DNA from: Diplonema papillatum
Taxonomy: Eukaryota > Euglenozoa > Diplonemea > Diplonemida > Diplonemidae
NCBI GenBank assembly: GCA_030068145.1
Contig: JAPJBO010000287.1
Location: 1-64,000, forward strand
DNA: 64,000 bases
Direction of reading: 5' to 3'
Both the position numbers and the translations under genes were made by a program. Positions within the stretch are counted from its first letter, which is position 1. Each line of letters starts with the position of its first letter. This document shows, one piece after another, positions 39,989 through 52,800 of the stretch. The notes beneath the pieces are model-generated. The model was not told where the DNA came from. It saw only the letters and a program-made list of their open reading frames with translations, and made no database searches.

Positions 39989-41279
39989 CACCCCCCGACT
40001 CTTGCGTCGGCCCTTTCGTTTTATTTTGCTTTCTTCCGTTTCCTGTTTATTTTACACTCTCCCCCCCTCGTTAAAAAAGGCCGCACACCTGAAAACAAGA
40101 AGGTCCACGCGCAGCAGCAAAAAAGCCCAGCGAGATACGGGAGGACATTCCGAGTGCCAGTAGTGCCGTCCCACTACATTGGCGCTGCCACGTTCTCACA
40201 CCGTTGGCTTGCTCACGCGGAACACAGCACGCACATGCAGGCCGACCAGGCCTCTCTGGTCTGCTTCTCCCGAAGAGTCAGTAGACTCAACACAGGAGCC
40301 GTTGTCGTGCAGAATGTGTGTTCCGTCTTGCCTCCTCTCTTCTTCCCTCTCCAGCTCCTCCGGTTTTATGCATTTCTTTTACATATGCGCCAGCTTGAAA
40401 GGAAATGCTCGACGATGCTGCCCGACAAAGAACAGAAGGGAGTGCTGTAACTACCGAACCACGTGTTGAACGGACGTGAGGTCATGCGGGTCTACCCCTA
40501 CACGATAAATCACACAAACACAACAGGTCAAAGTCCTGAGTGAGAAAGCAACACACGGTGGTGTAAGCGAAGAACAAATCAGATTGTGTTTGTATTGTAT
40601 TTGCCCCTTACCTCTATATTTCCTCCCTTCCATTCGGAGTCGAAGCAGCAACGTCGAGTATTTCTTCTGCGGTCTTCTTGGCAACATGTAGGTCTACAGT
40701 GCGGAAAAGTAGGTCTACAGTGCGGAAGAGTGGCAGACGAGACGGAAGTGTTTCATCGGGTTTCGAGTGCGGGTCTACCAACCTACCAACACCACGGAAA
40801 CAACACGATGCCACAGCTATTCGCCTGCTGTCGCAGATAACGGCCAAGCGATACCCGCCTTCTTCGCATGGCTCTTTTGCTTCCCGAAGGACAGTCTCTG
40901 TGGTGGACAGTAGTGACAACTACAAGTTGGCTCGCATCAAAGTTTCCACAGTCTCTGTGGGCTACAAAGCGGCTAGCAATTCTTGCTGTGTGGCGCTACC
41001 TTCCATGAACAAAACCCACCTGCACGTGCCGCATTTCGTCCGAACCGAACAACCCACACCCTGTCGGTCCGAGCGCTCTACACGCACAAAGTGCCACGAG
41101 AACCCTGAAAAGTGCACCTGTACAACATTTGGTTGGATTTTACGTGGAGCTCAGAGCTCAAGCTACTTCCCCTGCCCCCCAAGAACGAAAGAAAAAAAGA
41201 GGCGGGTCAGCTTGACCCGATCTAGTTTCTGCTGACGTCGACCGAAACACGAACGCAAAAAAAAAAAAAAAAAAAAAAT
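39989..41279. other. 1.3 kb without a recognisable gene
   Basis: Pyrimidine-rich in places, with a small tandem word (taggtctacagtgcggaa) at 40690. Short open frames show no domain. Followed by an A-run at 41258. Confidence 0.4.
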
Positions 41280-41380
41280 GAAAAAACACGCTAACCCAAA
41301 CAACTTCCGCCGGTAGAGTAAACTTGCCTAAATAAATAAACTGCCTTCGGGTAGGCTCGTCTGACACTAGTTGTCGTCGG
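41280..41380 (+). repeat. Dispersed repeat family V, copy 1
   Basis: acccaaacaacttccgccgg to tagttgtcgtcgg, about 85% identical to 45475-45572. Confidence 0.75.
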
Positions 41381-42615
41381 ATTATCCTGCATGGTTAAAA
41401 AAAGCGTTCTTCACCAACAAAAAAAAAAAGGGTCAACGACAAAACGGATTTGGCCTAAACATGGCGGATCGCACGACGCAAAATCTCATGAGGAATTCCT
41501 CACCTTTTTCTGTTGGTGGTATCGTGTCTACAGCCTAAGCACTGCATCACAGTCTCGTGGGCTGGCGGGCAGAAGTCTGGGGCTGCCATGGGGGCTGGAG
41601 CCAAGAAAGAGAGTCGAGGATCAGAAGCAGCCCCGGATTTCTTGACATTCTCTCCCAGTCGACACAACTGCCTTATTCCACGTGATTACTGGTCTGCGTC
41701 TACTCGTGCCAATGATTTGTAAACCAGCACGCAGTATCGAGTGGTGATTGAATTTGAAATGGGCTGTTGCCTCCAGGAATGTGCAGTGTTTATTGTGACA
41801 AACAGACTGAGAAGTGCAAACTTTCTCCACCTGTACTGTGCCGTTCGCCGGGGGGCAAAGGCCCCCGGACCCCCCCCCTGGAGAAAAGCTTCTCGGTCTC
41901 AGAGCGGCAAAAGAAAGTTGGTCGGGAAACCAAGGCAAAAATGAAGCTAATAACCTGCACAACACGGGGGTAAAAGTTTTGGGGGGCACCAAAAAAAAAC
42001 AAGGCCCAAACAGGTTTTTGAATTCCTCACCAAAAGTGAGGTTAGCGGGGGCACTGCCTTACCCAAAAAAAAAAAGTCTCCGCTTAGGCCACTACAGCTT
42101 GCAAAGCTTGAGTCGGAGGGCAGCGTAGTGCTACAACGTCACAGGTCCTCTGCCACCAAAAAGATTTGCTGCAGCGCAAGTGCTCTGTCTTCTCTAGTCC
42201 GTCCAAACTTAGTCCACCGACTCTAGTTCGTCAGAACTTTGAACGCGCATACCTCGGCTGGTTTGCTTCCTCCTGGTTCGTTTCCACTGTGGTTAGCCAC
42301 ATACGATGTGCGACAAGTTCTTTCGGCTAGTTGCGAGGAACCACGTGCAGGACTTGCTCAAAGTATGAATGCCGAGGACGCTCAACAACGCCTATGGCAT
42401 CGCATAGGATCTAAAACCTTGTGACACAGTGGCGCGGATGAATCAAACTGACTGGCATGGCAGGCTTTCCCGCGTTAGCAAAGCGCATCATCTCTCCATC
42501 CTCAAGATCGGACCAAAGCACTCACAAAACAAACAACCAGTAGCACATTTTTCAGCCATCCCGCTTTTCCCTGCCCATTCTTAACGTGTCACGTTCGAAG
42601 TTCGAAGGGGAACCT

Positions 42616-42762
42616 CATGCCCCTCGGCCCTAAGTGGAAACGTGCCTGGGCGGAATATGTTGGACCGGACAAAATGGTCGAACTGTTTTGGTCGTCCCCG
42701 CAGTCCTACTTTTGTCCGGTCCAACATATTTCCGGTCCAACCTTCATCTGCTTACGGTATTT
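42616..42762. repeat. Palindromic dispersed element Q, copy 3
   Basis: Same arms (aatatgttggaccggac and gtccggtccaacatatt) and flanks as 16398-16531, but a longer and different loop. Confidence 0.8.
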
Positions 42763-42857
42763 TCCCACCCACCCAGGGCTTACGCTCCACGTGTGGTTCC
42801 TCGGGACTAAAAGGCTTTTTTTAGTCCTTGTAATAAATAGTTATTTTGTGGCTACCT

Positions 42858-43165
42858 ACCCCCCCCCCCGTGTTTAAGATCGCGTTTTTCCGTGTTTAAG
42901 ATCGCCCCCCAAAAAAACCGATCTTATACACGGGGGGGGACGATCTTAAACACGGGGGGGGACAAAAAACACCCCAAATTTTTTTTCCGCTGCGCGGGGC
43001 CCTGAACCCCCCCCCACAGTAAAAACGCCCAAAAAAAAAAAATTTCCCGCTGCGCGGGACCCCACCCCACTCCCCCCCCGTGTATAAGATCGCCCTCATT
43101 TCTCAAAAAAACCGATCTTATACACGGGGGGGGAGGGCGCGATCTTAAACACGGGGGGTTATAGG
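42858..43165. repeat. Foldback element with C/G-run arms
   Basis: Paired blocks cccgtgtttaagatcgc / gatcttaaacacggggg and ccgtgtataagatcgcc / cgatcttatacacgggg occur on both sides of a core bearing two ctgcgcggg motifs. Each side is itself a small hairpin, so the whole can fold as one large or two small hairpins. No gene. Confidence 0.75.
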
Positions 43166-43194
43166 TATAAGCTAAATAAAAAGTTTTTTGTGGC

Positions 43195-44792
43195 TATAAT
43201 GGTGTGATCCATATGCCCGGTGCAAACCCGGCACAAACCCGGAAAAACTCAAGGGGGGTCCGATTTTTTATTTTGCACCACCCCTTCAGGTTATGGCAGG
43301 TGATCGCTGCAATCAAGCTAAACCGACTGCACCAGGGTCCTGTCGAGTAAAACCAACACCAATTAATATGTAAGGCGGCACCGAAAGTGTAGGTCCACCG
43401 CAGAAGGTACCCGGAATGCTTTGCCATTGCAGCGCTGAATACAGACAGGAACCACTATTTTCCAAAGCCTCCAGAGGGCAAGCCCGGTTGTGCTTGACGC
43501 AACGGACTACAACCGACCACCAGCCAGCAATTGCCTCTCAAACTCTCCTGATACTACGGGAACCGAGGAGCCTAGTACAAGCAGATTAACCCTCTGCCCT
43601 CGCTGTTTCCAAATGAAGCATCATTTCCAAATTCGTGTGTCATGCTGGCTCTTGCCGGATGCTAGCGAGCGAGCGTTACTTCACCACCGCGCCGTAGCCT
43701 CCCTTGTGCCCTGGGTTCCATGATTGGCTGTTCTCGGCCGGTATGCCCGAGTCGGTGTTTCTTCAATTGTTGAACCCCAACGTCCGGGTCTGCCACTGGT
43801 GCGGCCCCGTTTCTCCGCTCCTGCTTCACCCCATGCTTCCATCCGGGCCTGCCTGCGCTTCCAGTCCGCTGGGTATTGTTCCTGGGGGTGAATCTTCCAT
43901 TTCGGGTTCCCGTTTTCGAGCGACCTGCCTGAGGTACGGCACGCTCTCTCGCTTGCCATCTTGCCTGCTCGTAGAACGGCCTCGAATTCCCTGCATTTGC
44001 GGCACTCATCGTCTGCATCGATGTTCTGCATCCGCGGTACGTGCTTACTTTTCAGTCGACAACTACTGCTCCCGACACATTGAGCTAATGCTAACTCCAC
44101 TGCAGAACGAGTGGTGACCTGTCTCTGGTAATTGCGTGACGCTTGTTTGCACGCAGTTGCGCGTCCACGAACGCCACGCACCCATGCTCAGTAGCCATTC
44201 CTCCCAGCTGCCGGGGTTGTTGGTACCCGCATTTTGGAGTGCATCGAAACCCCTGCAGAGCTCAAACAGCGGCTTGGTCAGCCACAGTTTGAAAGGATGC
44301 GGACCCAAAGGTAGCAGTCTGCTCAGGCCATCTTAAGCCATCCGACAGCACCTAGGCGAGGGAAAACCGGTTGTACTTGATGGGCGGGGAACCCGCCCGT
44401 CCGAACCGCTTGTTGCCGACTTCTGTTCCGCTGGCACAGCCGAGCGGGTTGAGCGTGGGAACTTCTGTCCCTCGTTCTGATCCGATGGAGATGCTGCTCC
44501 TCTTTCCGTTTTCCAAGCTACGGAAGGGGCCTCAAACCGACAAAATATTCACGATACCGAAGCCCGTAGGCTGAACATGACAGAAGGGCGAGGGACCGCA
44601 AAGAGCGGGACAAACCCCCACGAGCACCAGACGATCATGAAACGTGGCAAAATCCACCGCGAAGCCTGAAATCTCCACGACCAAGGTTGCTAGCGGGTGC
44701 TGGGGAGACAAAAATAAAAAACCCGGACCCCCCCCCCGGTACAAACCCGGCACAAACCCGGAAAAACTCCAGGGTGGATCACACCATATTAT
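43195..44792 (-). mobile_element. 1.6-kb element with short inverted ends, degraded interior
   Basis: The left end tataatggtgtgatcca faces the right end tggatcacaccatattata. Just inside each end is a direct (not inverted) copy of a caaacccggcacaaacccgg block. On both outer sides stands the A/T-rich host repeat aagctaaataaaaagtt, consistent with insertion into that repeat. Minus-strand open pieces (for example 44181-43681) show no recognisable transposase. Confidence 0.5.
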
Positions 44793-44955
44793 AAGCTAAA
44801 TAAAAAGTTTTACTTTAGGTGGCTATAAGCTAAATAAAAAGTTAGCAGGTGGCTATGAGATAAAAAGCCAACTCTAATAAAGATCCACTTTGTAGTTGTA
44901 TTGTTTCTCCCCCTCTAGCCTCCTTCGAAGTAAGCACAAGGCAGTCCCTCGAGTA

Positions 44956-45135
44956 TTTCCAGCGTATTTCCTCGCTACCCATCGTTCATTCCCTACAATG
45001 ATGGTCGGCGCGGTTTATTCAGACCGTGCGACCGAGGGTCGCTCACCCCACACGCTTCGAGGTTTCCAGCATTTTGCTTGTCTTCCTTATGTTTCTTCTT
45101 TTTGCCACCTCCCTTGGGCGCCGCTGCGCGGGGCC
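44956..45135 (+). repeat. Dispersed repeat family U, copy 2
   Basis: ccagcgtatttcctcgctac to cgccgctgcgcgggg; about 180 bp. It extends past the first copy through cacgcttcgaggtttccagc. Confidence 0.8.
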
Positions 45136-45474
45136 TGAGTCAACAATAATAAGCCAAACCCGTTCTTATACAAGACGGGGAGGACGCGACCTGAAACACG
45201 GGGGTCCTCGGTGAACCGCCCTGGTGCAGTCGGTCGGGGGTCCAACCCACTGCACCGGGATGGGCACGGTGCAACAGCGAACAGAGGCTTTTCTTCCGCG
45301 CAAACTGCGCTTTTTCTGAAGAGCTTCTAGCCGAACCCCTGTTTTTACATTTCTTCGAGAGCCCGACATCAGAAAATGGCTATCCCTCACATTAGTTTCA
45401 GGTTGTACACGATTTTGAGGGTCACGCTAATACCCTGGACTCAACTGGAAAAAAAGAAGAAAAAAAGAAAAAAA

Positions 45475-45572
45475 CCCCGCAAACCCAAACAACTTCTGCC
45501 GGTAGAGTAAAAACCTGCCTAAAGAAATCAACTGCCTTCGGGTGGGCTAGTCTGACACTTGCTGTCGTCCAG
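45475..45572 (+). repeat. Dispersed repeat family V, copy 2
   Basis: acccaaacaacttctgccgg to acttgctgtcgtcc, related to 41280-41380. Confidence 0.75.
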
Positions 45573-45714
45573 GGGACTTTAAAACCCCGGTGTCCCGGTG
45601 TCAGACACCGGGAAAACCCGGTGTGTCAAAAAAAGAGGGGAAAAAAAAAAAGCCAGAAAATTTCTGGGGAAAAAAAATTCCAGATTTCTGTTTTGTCACT
45701 GTGTAGGCTGGAAA

Positions 45715-46345
45715 TTTTCTCGTGGAAACTACCGGCGGAAATTTCTTTCGTGGGAAGGGAAACTGGTGGTGGAAAATTTTCTCACGACAGAAAACTGATG
45801 GAAATCTTCTCGTGGAAACTACTGGCGGAAATTTCTTTTGTGGAATACTGTTGTGGTGGAAATTTTCTCTCACGACAGAAAAGTGATGGAAATTTCCATC
45901 GTGGCGGAAACGTGATGGAAATGTTCTCGTGAAAGCTACTGGCGGAATTTTTGTTTCGTGGGAAACTGGTGGTGGAAATTTCTCTCGTGACAGAAAACTG
46001 GTGGAAATTTTCTCGAGGCGAAAGCTACTGGCGGAAATTTCTCTCATGGTGGAAACCTGGTGGAAATGTTCTCGTGGAAACTACTGGCGGAAATTTCTTT
46101 GTGGAATACTGTTGGTGGAAACTTTCTCACGACAGAAAACTGATGGAAATTTTCGCATGGCAGAAACCAGCGGCGGAAATTTCTTTCACGGGAAGCTTGG
46201 CGCAAAACTTTTCTAACAGAAATTGTTGGTGGAAATGTTTTCTAACGGAATCCATCGGTGGAAATTTCTCGTGGCAGAAACCTGATGGAAAAAATCTTCT
46301 CATAGCAGAAACCACCGGCGGAAATTTCTTTCACGGAAAACTGTT
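45715..46345 (+). repeat. Degenerate GGAAATTT minisatellite
   Basis: About 630 bp of loosely repeated phrases such as ctactggcggaaatttc, tggtggaaattttctcg and cagaaaactgatgg, with periods near 20 and 45-65 bp. Open in several frames only because the unit lacks stops. No protein is claimed. Confidence 0.8.
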
Positions 46346-46392
46346 TTGCGATCTTCGTACTTAGCTGGCTGGCCAGAAAGGCGCCAAAAATT

Positions 46393-46718
46393 TTCCGCGC
46401 CTGCGGCGCAGGTATTTTGTCTGAGTATCTTTTGTACTGGGGCTAACGCATTATTTGCTCATTCTGTTCACAGTGTTCCACCGTGGCAGGCAATGCAGGG
46501 GCGTTGTGCAGGACGAAAACCTGCTGCAGCCGGTGAACAACCAACGTGTTTCCGTCCATCTGTTTAGCTGTAAGTGCGACCGTCAAAATTTCCGCGCCTG
46601 CGGCGCAGGTTGAATTGACATGTGAGCCAACCTAGTTGTGACGAGCCACCCTACTGCCCATCTGCTTTGATCCGTAAGTGCGACCGTTTAAAAGTTTCCG
46701 CGCCTGCGGCGCAGGGCT
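46393..46718. repeat. Three copies of a gcgcctgcggcgcagg palindrome motif
   Basis: tttccgcgcctgcggcgcag occurs near 46398, 46589 and 46698; the last two are preceded by gtaagtgcgaccgt, giving a ~109-bp repeat. The core cctgcggcgcagg can form a hairpin. Confidence 0.75.
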
Positions 46719-46783
46719 CCTTTAAGAAACACAAAACCGCCCATCCGAGGTGTGGTCACCTTACACACTGCAACCTGCAGCAG

Positions 46784-46855
46784 CCGTTTCCCAAATAAGG
46801 AAACGCCGTTTCCATGAAAGTATGGAAACGTAAACGGAAACGGAAACGGGAACAT
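46784..46855. repeat. GGAAAC/TTTCCG hexamer hairpin, copy 2
   Basis: ccgtttcccaaataaggaaa, cgccgtttccatg, then acggaaacggaaacggg. Related to 31551-31650 in composition and foldback form. Confidence 0.65.
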
Positions 46856-46899
46856 TGTTTCTCCCCCTCTAGCCTAACACAAGGCAGCCCCTCGAATAT

Positions 46900-47060
46900 T
46901 TCCAGCGTATTTCATCGCTACCCAACGTTTATTCCCTACACTAAGTTGCTGATCCTTGGGCGCGGTTTATTCAAACCAAGCGACCGAGGGTCGCTCACCC
47001 CACACGCTTCGAGGTTTCCAGCATTTTGCTTGTCTTCCTTATGTTTCTTCTTTTTGTGCG
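46900..47060 (+). repeat. Dispersed repeat family U, copy 3
   Basis: ccagcgtatttcatcgctac to gtttcttctttttg, about 88% similar to 44956-45115 with small substitutions (for example ttattcaaaccaagcg). Confidence 0.8.
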
Positions 47061-47660
47061 TACAACCCTGGGCGCCCCCTTCAAGGCAGCCCGCGTCGCA
47101 GGCGGCGGAAGCTTCAGGAGATGACTTTGAAGCCGACTATGCCCGGTGCTGGGTTGGTGCGCTGGGCAAGCAATATTGTGGTACTTTGACGTTGGTGTCA
47201 ATTTAAACAGCAAGATTTGCGCGTCTATGCCTTCCGACGCCTGAAGCAGCTACTAGTATCTGAGACTCGACTGAGGAGGCATTATAAGGACGCGGGGCAA
47301 GCGATGCGTTCACGGTGCTTGCGATATAGTGCACTTGACCGGCGGCAATGCCTTGTGCCGCGGTATATTTGCGAAGAAAACGGCACTCGTCGCCTGACAG
47401 TCTAGACCGCACATCCCTGAGCATGACTGCCTTCGTTGCACACGGCGTCTAACCAATTGCCGTGTGCTAGAAGCACCTGCCCTCCGTGCGGATGTCGAGA
47501 CATCACTGGTCTCTTTCGATGTGGGTGAGGTACATCTTGTGAGTCCGGCGCCGTTTGCTACGCATCAGAAGGTGGCCACTGGCTAAAGCTTGCTACAGGA
47601 GGGTCGGCAGAGTACCGACAAACTCCGTTTACACCAAGCAGGGCATCTTTGTGTACTCGG
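47061..47660. other. 600 bp without a recognisable gene
   Basis: Unique sequence between a family U repeat and a TIR element; nothing supported. Confidence 0.4.
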
Positions 47661-48997
47661 CATAGTTGGCAAGCAAAGACGACTTTGCTTAAATTTGCTT
47701 AGGAGATTTGCTTCAGATTACGAGCAAATAAAAGCAAATTTAGCAAAGAAAAGCCAATTTAAGCAAATTTAAGCAAAGTAGGCATCATGCACTAGGGATT
47801 TTGACAACTGAGGAAGTATGCAACGAAGGCAGGAAAAGGCGAACCTGCGGAAACGGAGCCGGGACTGCGTTGTACGATAGCCGTGCAGGGCGACAAGAAT
47901 GGTGCCGTTGAAGAAAAGTCTCGCAAGGCTCAATGTGTTCCCGGAACAGAAGGAGAAGGACGATCGAAACCCCCAACATGACACTCGATGTGATCAAGGC
48001 TCTGACTCTCGCAGACCTTGCGTCTATGAGGGCAGAGCGTTATACATGAACAAGGGCACTCGTTCCTCTACTGTCCGGTGGGTCATGTTCAAAGAACAGG
48101 GGGCAGTAGTTGCATGTCAACGAGGCGGGAACATGGCCGGTCTCAACAAGAGGCCACACCGAACCAGCAGACGTTCGAAGTCGATGTGCACCTACGGTGA
48201 CAAGGTGCGAGCCGTGCCGCAGCGGCAGGGCTTCGCAAAGCTGCGACACTGAGCGGCAGGTTTCATCCTACCCTGGAAGCAAGGAGTCAGGCAAGAGAGA
48301 AGAACCGCAGAATGAGCGCAGGGACGCTGGGCAATGCTGTTGAAGAAAGAGTTCAACACCGACAGCCAAACAGACCTTCAGGCAGGTACGGCGGTGAAGT
48401 AACGAACCTCATCCGAGTGTCGGATGAAACCCCTTGCTACAACGACTGGAACACACATGCACAATGCCGGACGCTAGCGTCTGTCAAGAGCATGCGCGAC
48501 ACAGCCGTGTCTTTAAGGTGAGATGGGACCCCAAGGAGACCAAGGGAAATCAGAATACCGACCTTCGAATCCACGAATAGCGTTGGAAAGAGCAGAGCGA
48601 ACAACCAGAGACTGCGGCGAACCGGGAGGTAAGGCAAACGGTTCGAAAACCGACGCTGGGGAAGAACCAGCATAGATGCCGCATTGGCGTTTGTTTGTGG
48701 TTTGCGCGACAACAAGACTCTACTCAACGTACAAAGGGGATGGGCTTGTGGTCCACTTTTTCGGCCACGCGCTGAACATTGGACGAAAGGGCTACTTCCT
48801 GCCCGCATGCAACGCTGGATTCACCATTCCTGCCGAACTTTGCTTAAATTTGCTTCAATTTTGCTTGAGCAAATTTAAGCGAATCTAAGCAAAATTAGGC
48901 GAATTTAAGCGAATCTGAAGCAAATCTGAAACAAATCGACTTTGCTTTTTTCGGGGGTCACCAACTTTGCTTAAATTTGCTTTGCTTGCCAACTATG
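47661..48997. mobile_element. 1.34-kb TIR transposon with a 6-bp target duplication
   Basis: The left end catagttggcaagcaaag is the exact inverted complement of the right end ctttgcttgccaactatg. ACTCGG stands immediately outside both ends, as expected of a 6-bp target-site duplication. Subterminal ladders of gcaaatttaagcaaa modules line both ends (47680-47785 and 48835-48990). The interior has no recognisable transposase, so it is a non-autonomous element. Superfamily not assigned. Confidence 0.8.
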
Positions 48998-49599
48998 ACT
49001 CGGGAAATATTGACAAAGCCACTACACCCGAAGTGACGGTGTCGACGTCCGCCTTTGGGGGTTTCAACAGCAGACCGCCGCAGAAGCCGCGAGAGCAACC
49101 ATCCTTGCACAAGGTGGAGGAAAGCAGAAGTTGAAGTTCACCATACTCTGCGGGTAGCTGGCGCTTATTCTCGCCGATGGAAATGCCACCGACCAGCCGT
49201 CAGTAGGCTCTCGCACGGTGGTTCGGTAGGACCGTGACATCGCAATTGGGCATGTCAAAAGAGAGATACAAGATTGACGGACACCCGCACAATCGACAGT
49301 CCTCTGGGTCACTGCTTTATTGTTCGCAGCGTACCCAGCGAACCGCGATCTCGAGTTCAAACCCGAGTGTTTTTTCTCCTGTGGCATCGTCTATTATATG
49401 CAGCCTCCGACTATGGAAGGTTTTGTCGAAACGCACCCCGTGCGACGTTCAGGACTGTTGAACTCTAGACGGACATGGGCCAAAAAAAAAAAAAAAAAAA
49501 AAAACCGCCTACCCTAATAATCGTGATTATCTGCCAACCGTGGAAAGGAGAAAATCAAAGGTCCACAAGGAAAACAAAGCAAGCAAAGAAACAAAGTCG

Positions 49600-49775
49600 C
49601 CAGACTTCAAACGACCGGGGAAAAGGTCCGAAGCCTGCAGGTCCGCGTCCGGCGCATGCAGAGCGATGGGTAAGACCTGTCCCAGCGCCCGCAGCCGAAA
49701 GGCCACGGCGCCGGCCGCCGCAAAACCGGTTTGCTTTACACCCCTTATTGGATTGTTTTATTTTCGGGGTCAACT
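49600..49775 (+). pseudogene. USP-tail-like fragment with conserved intron start, copy 3
   Basis: An Ala/Pro/Arg-rich coding-like stretch ends caaaaccg and is followed by gtttgctttacacccctta, the same intron start as at 33446 and 56109. Upstream no USP core is found. Probably a displaced 3' piece of the USP unit. Confidence 0.45.
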
Positions 49776-49835
49776 CCACACGTTGGCGAGTGAGCTTGTC
49801 TGGACCGCTCATCTGCGATGGGTTGAAAAGGGTTC

Positions 49836-52800
49836 CACGCGCTCCGATACTGAGTAGTCCAGGGACGACAGAGTTTTGTTACGCGCGCTCCGATACTGAG
49901 TAGTCCAGGGACGACAGAGTTTTGTTACGCGCACTCCGATACTGAGTAGTCCAGGGACGACAGAGTTTTGTTAGCGCACTCCGATACTGAGTAGTCCAGG
50001 GACGACAGAGTTTTGTTACGCGCACTCCGATACTGAGTAGTCCAGGGACGACAGAGTTTTGTTACGCGCACTCCGATACTGAGTAGTCCAGGGACGACAG
50101 AGTTTTGTTACGCGCACTCCGATACTGAGTAGTCCAGGGACGACAGAGTTTTGTTACGCGCACTCCGATACTGAGTAGTCCAGGGACGACAGAGTTTTGT
50201 TACGCGCACTCCGATACTGAGTAGTCCAGGGACGACAGAGTTTTGTTACGCGCACTCCGATACTGAGTAGTCCAGGGACGACAGAGTTTTGTTACGCGCA
50301 CTCCGATACTGAGTAGTCCAGGGACGACAGAGTTTTGTTACGCGCACTCCGATACTGAGTAGTCCAGGGACGACAGAGTTTTGTTACGCGCACTCCGATA
50401 CTGAGTAGTCCAGGGACGACAGAGTTTTGTTACGCGCACTCCGATACTGAGTAGTCCAGGGACGACAGAGTTTTGTTACGCGCACTCCGATACTGAGTAG
50501 TCCAGGGACGACAGAGTTTTGTTACGCGCACTCCGATACTGAGTAGTCCAGGGACGACAGAGTTTTGTTACGCGCACTCCGATACTGAGTAGTCCAGGGA
50601 CGACAGAGTTTTGTTACGCGCACTCCGATACTGAGTAGTCCAGGGACGACAGAGTTTTGTTACGCGCACTCCGATACTGAGTAGTCCAGGGACGACAGAG
50701 TTTTGTTACGCGCACTCCGATACTGAGTAGTCCAGGGACGACAGAGTTTTGTTACGCGCACTCCGATACTGAGTAGTCCAGGGACGACAGAGTTTTGTTA
50801 CGCGCACTCCGATACTGAGTAGTCCAGGGACGACAGAGTTTTGTTACGCGCACTCCGATACTGAGTAGTCCAGGGACGACAGAGTTTTGTTACGCGCACT
50901 CCGATACTGAGTAGTCCAGGGACGACAGAGTTTTGTTACGCGCACTCCGATACTGAGTAGTCCAGGGACGACAGAGTTTTGTTACGCGCACTCCGATACT
51001 GAGTAGTCCAGGGACGACAGAGTTTTGTTACGCGCACTCCGATACTGAGTAGTCCAGGGACGACAGAGTTTTGTTACGCGCACTCCGATACTGAGTAGTC
51101 CAGGGACGACAGAGTTTTGTTACGCGCACTCCGATACTGAGTAGTCCAGGGACGACAGAGTTTTGTTACGCGCACTCCGATACTGAGTAGTCCAGGGACG
51201 ACAGAGTTTTGTTACGCGCACTCCGATACTGAGTAGTCCAGGGACGACAGAGTTTTGTTACGCGCACTCCGATACTGAGTAGTCCAGGGACGACAGAGTT
51301 TTGTTACGCGCACTCCGATACTGAGTAGTCCAGGGACGACAGAGTTTTGTTACGCGCACTCCGATACTGAGTAGTCCAGGGACGACAGAGTTTTGTTACG
51401 CGCACTCCGATACTGAGTAGTCCAGGGACGACAGAGTTTTGTTACGCGCACTCCGATACTGAGTAGTCCAGGGACGACAGAGTTTTGTTACGCGCACTCC
51501 GATACTGAGTAGTCCAGGGACGACAGAGTTTTGTTACGCGCACTCCGATACTGAGTAGTCCAGGGACGACAGAGTTTTGTTACGCGCACTCCGATACTGA
51601 GTAGTCCAGGGACGACAGAGTTTTGTTACGCGCACTCCGATACTGAGTAGTCCAGGGACGACAGAGTTTTGTTACGCGCACTCCGATACTGAGTAGTCCA
51701 GGGACGACAGAGTTTTGTTACGCGCACTCCGATACTGAGTAGTCCAGGGACGACAGAGTTTTGTTACGCGCACTCCGATACTGAGTAGTCCAGGGACGAC
51801 AGAGTTTTGTTACGCGCACTCCGATACTGAGTAGTCCAGGGACGACAGAGTTTTGTTACGCGCACTCCGATACTGAGTAGTCCAGGGACGACAGAGTTTT
51901 GTTACGCGCACTCCGATACTGAGTAGTCCAGGGACGACAGAGTTTTGTTACGCGCACTCCGATACTGAGTAGTCCAGGGACGACAGAGTTTTGTTACGCG
52001 CACTCCGATACTGAGTAGTCCAGGGACGACAGAGTTTTGTTACGCGCACTCCGATACTGAGTAGTCCAGGGACGACAGAGTTTTGTTACGCGCACTCCGA
52101 TACTGAGTAGTCCAGGGACGACAGAGTTTTGTTACGCGCACTCCGATACTGAGTAGTCCAGGGACGACAGAGTTTTGTTACGCGCACTCCGATACTGAGT
52201 AGTCCAGGGACGACAGAGTTTTGTTACGCGCACTCCGATACTGAGTAGTCCAGGGACGACAGAGTTTTGTTACGCGCACTCCGATACTGAGTAGTCCAGG
52301 GACGACAGAGTTTTGTTACGCGCACTCCGATACTGAGTAGTCCAGGGACGACAGAGTTTTGTTACGCGCACTCCGATACTGAGTAGTCCAGGGACGACAG
52401 AGTTTTGTTACGCGCACTCCGATACTGAGTAGTCCAGGGACGACAGAGTTTTGTTACGCGCACTCCGATACTGAGTAGTCCAGGGACGACAGAGTTTTGT
52501 TACGCGCACTCCGATACTGAGTAGTCCAGGGACGACAGAGTTTTGTTACGCGCACTCCGATACTGAGTAGTCCAGGGACGACAGAGTTTTGTTACGCGCA
52601 CTCCGATACTGAGTAGTCCAGGGACGACAGAGTTTTGTTACGCGCACTCCGATACTGAGTAGTCCAGGGACGACAGAGTTTTGTTACGCGCACTCCGATA
52701 CTGAGTAGTCCAGGGACGACAGAGTTTTGTTACGCGCACTCCGATACTGAGTAGTCCAGGGACGACAGAGTTTTGTTACGCGCACTCCGATACTGAGTAG

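Noticed and set aside
45598-46364. Proteins encoded by the GGAAATTT minisatellite
   Set aside because: Open frames reflect stop-poor tandem units; composition and frame overlap show no coding constraint.
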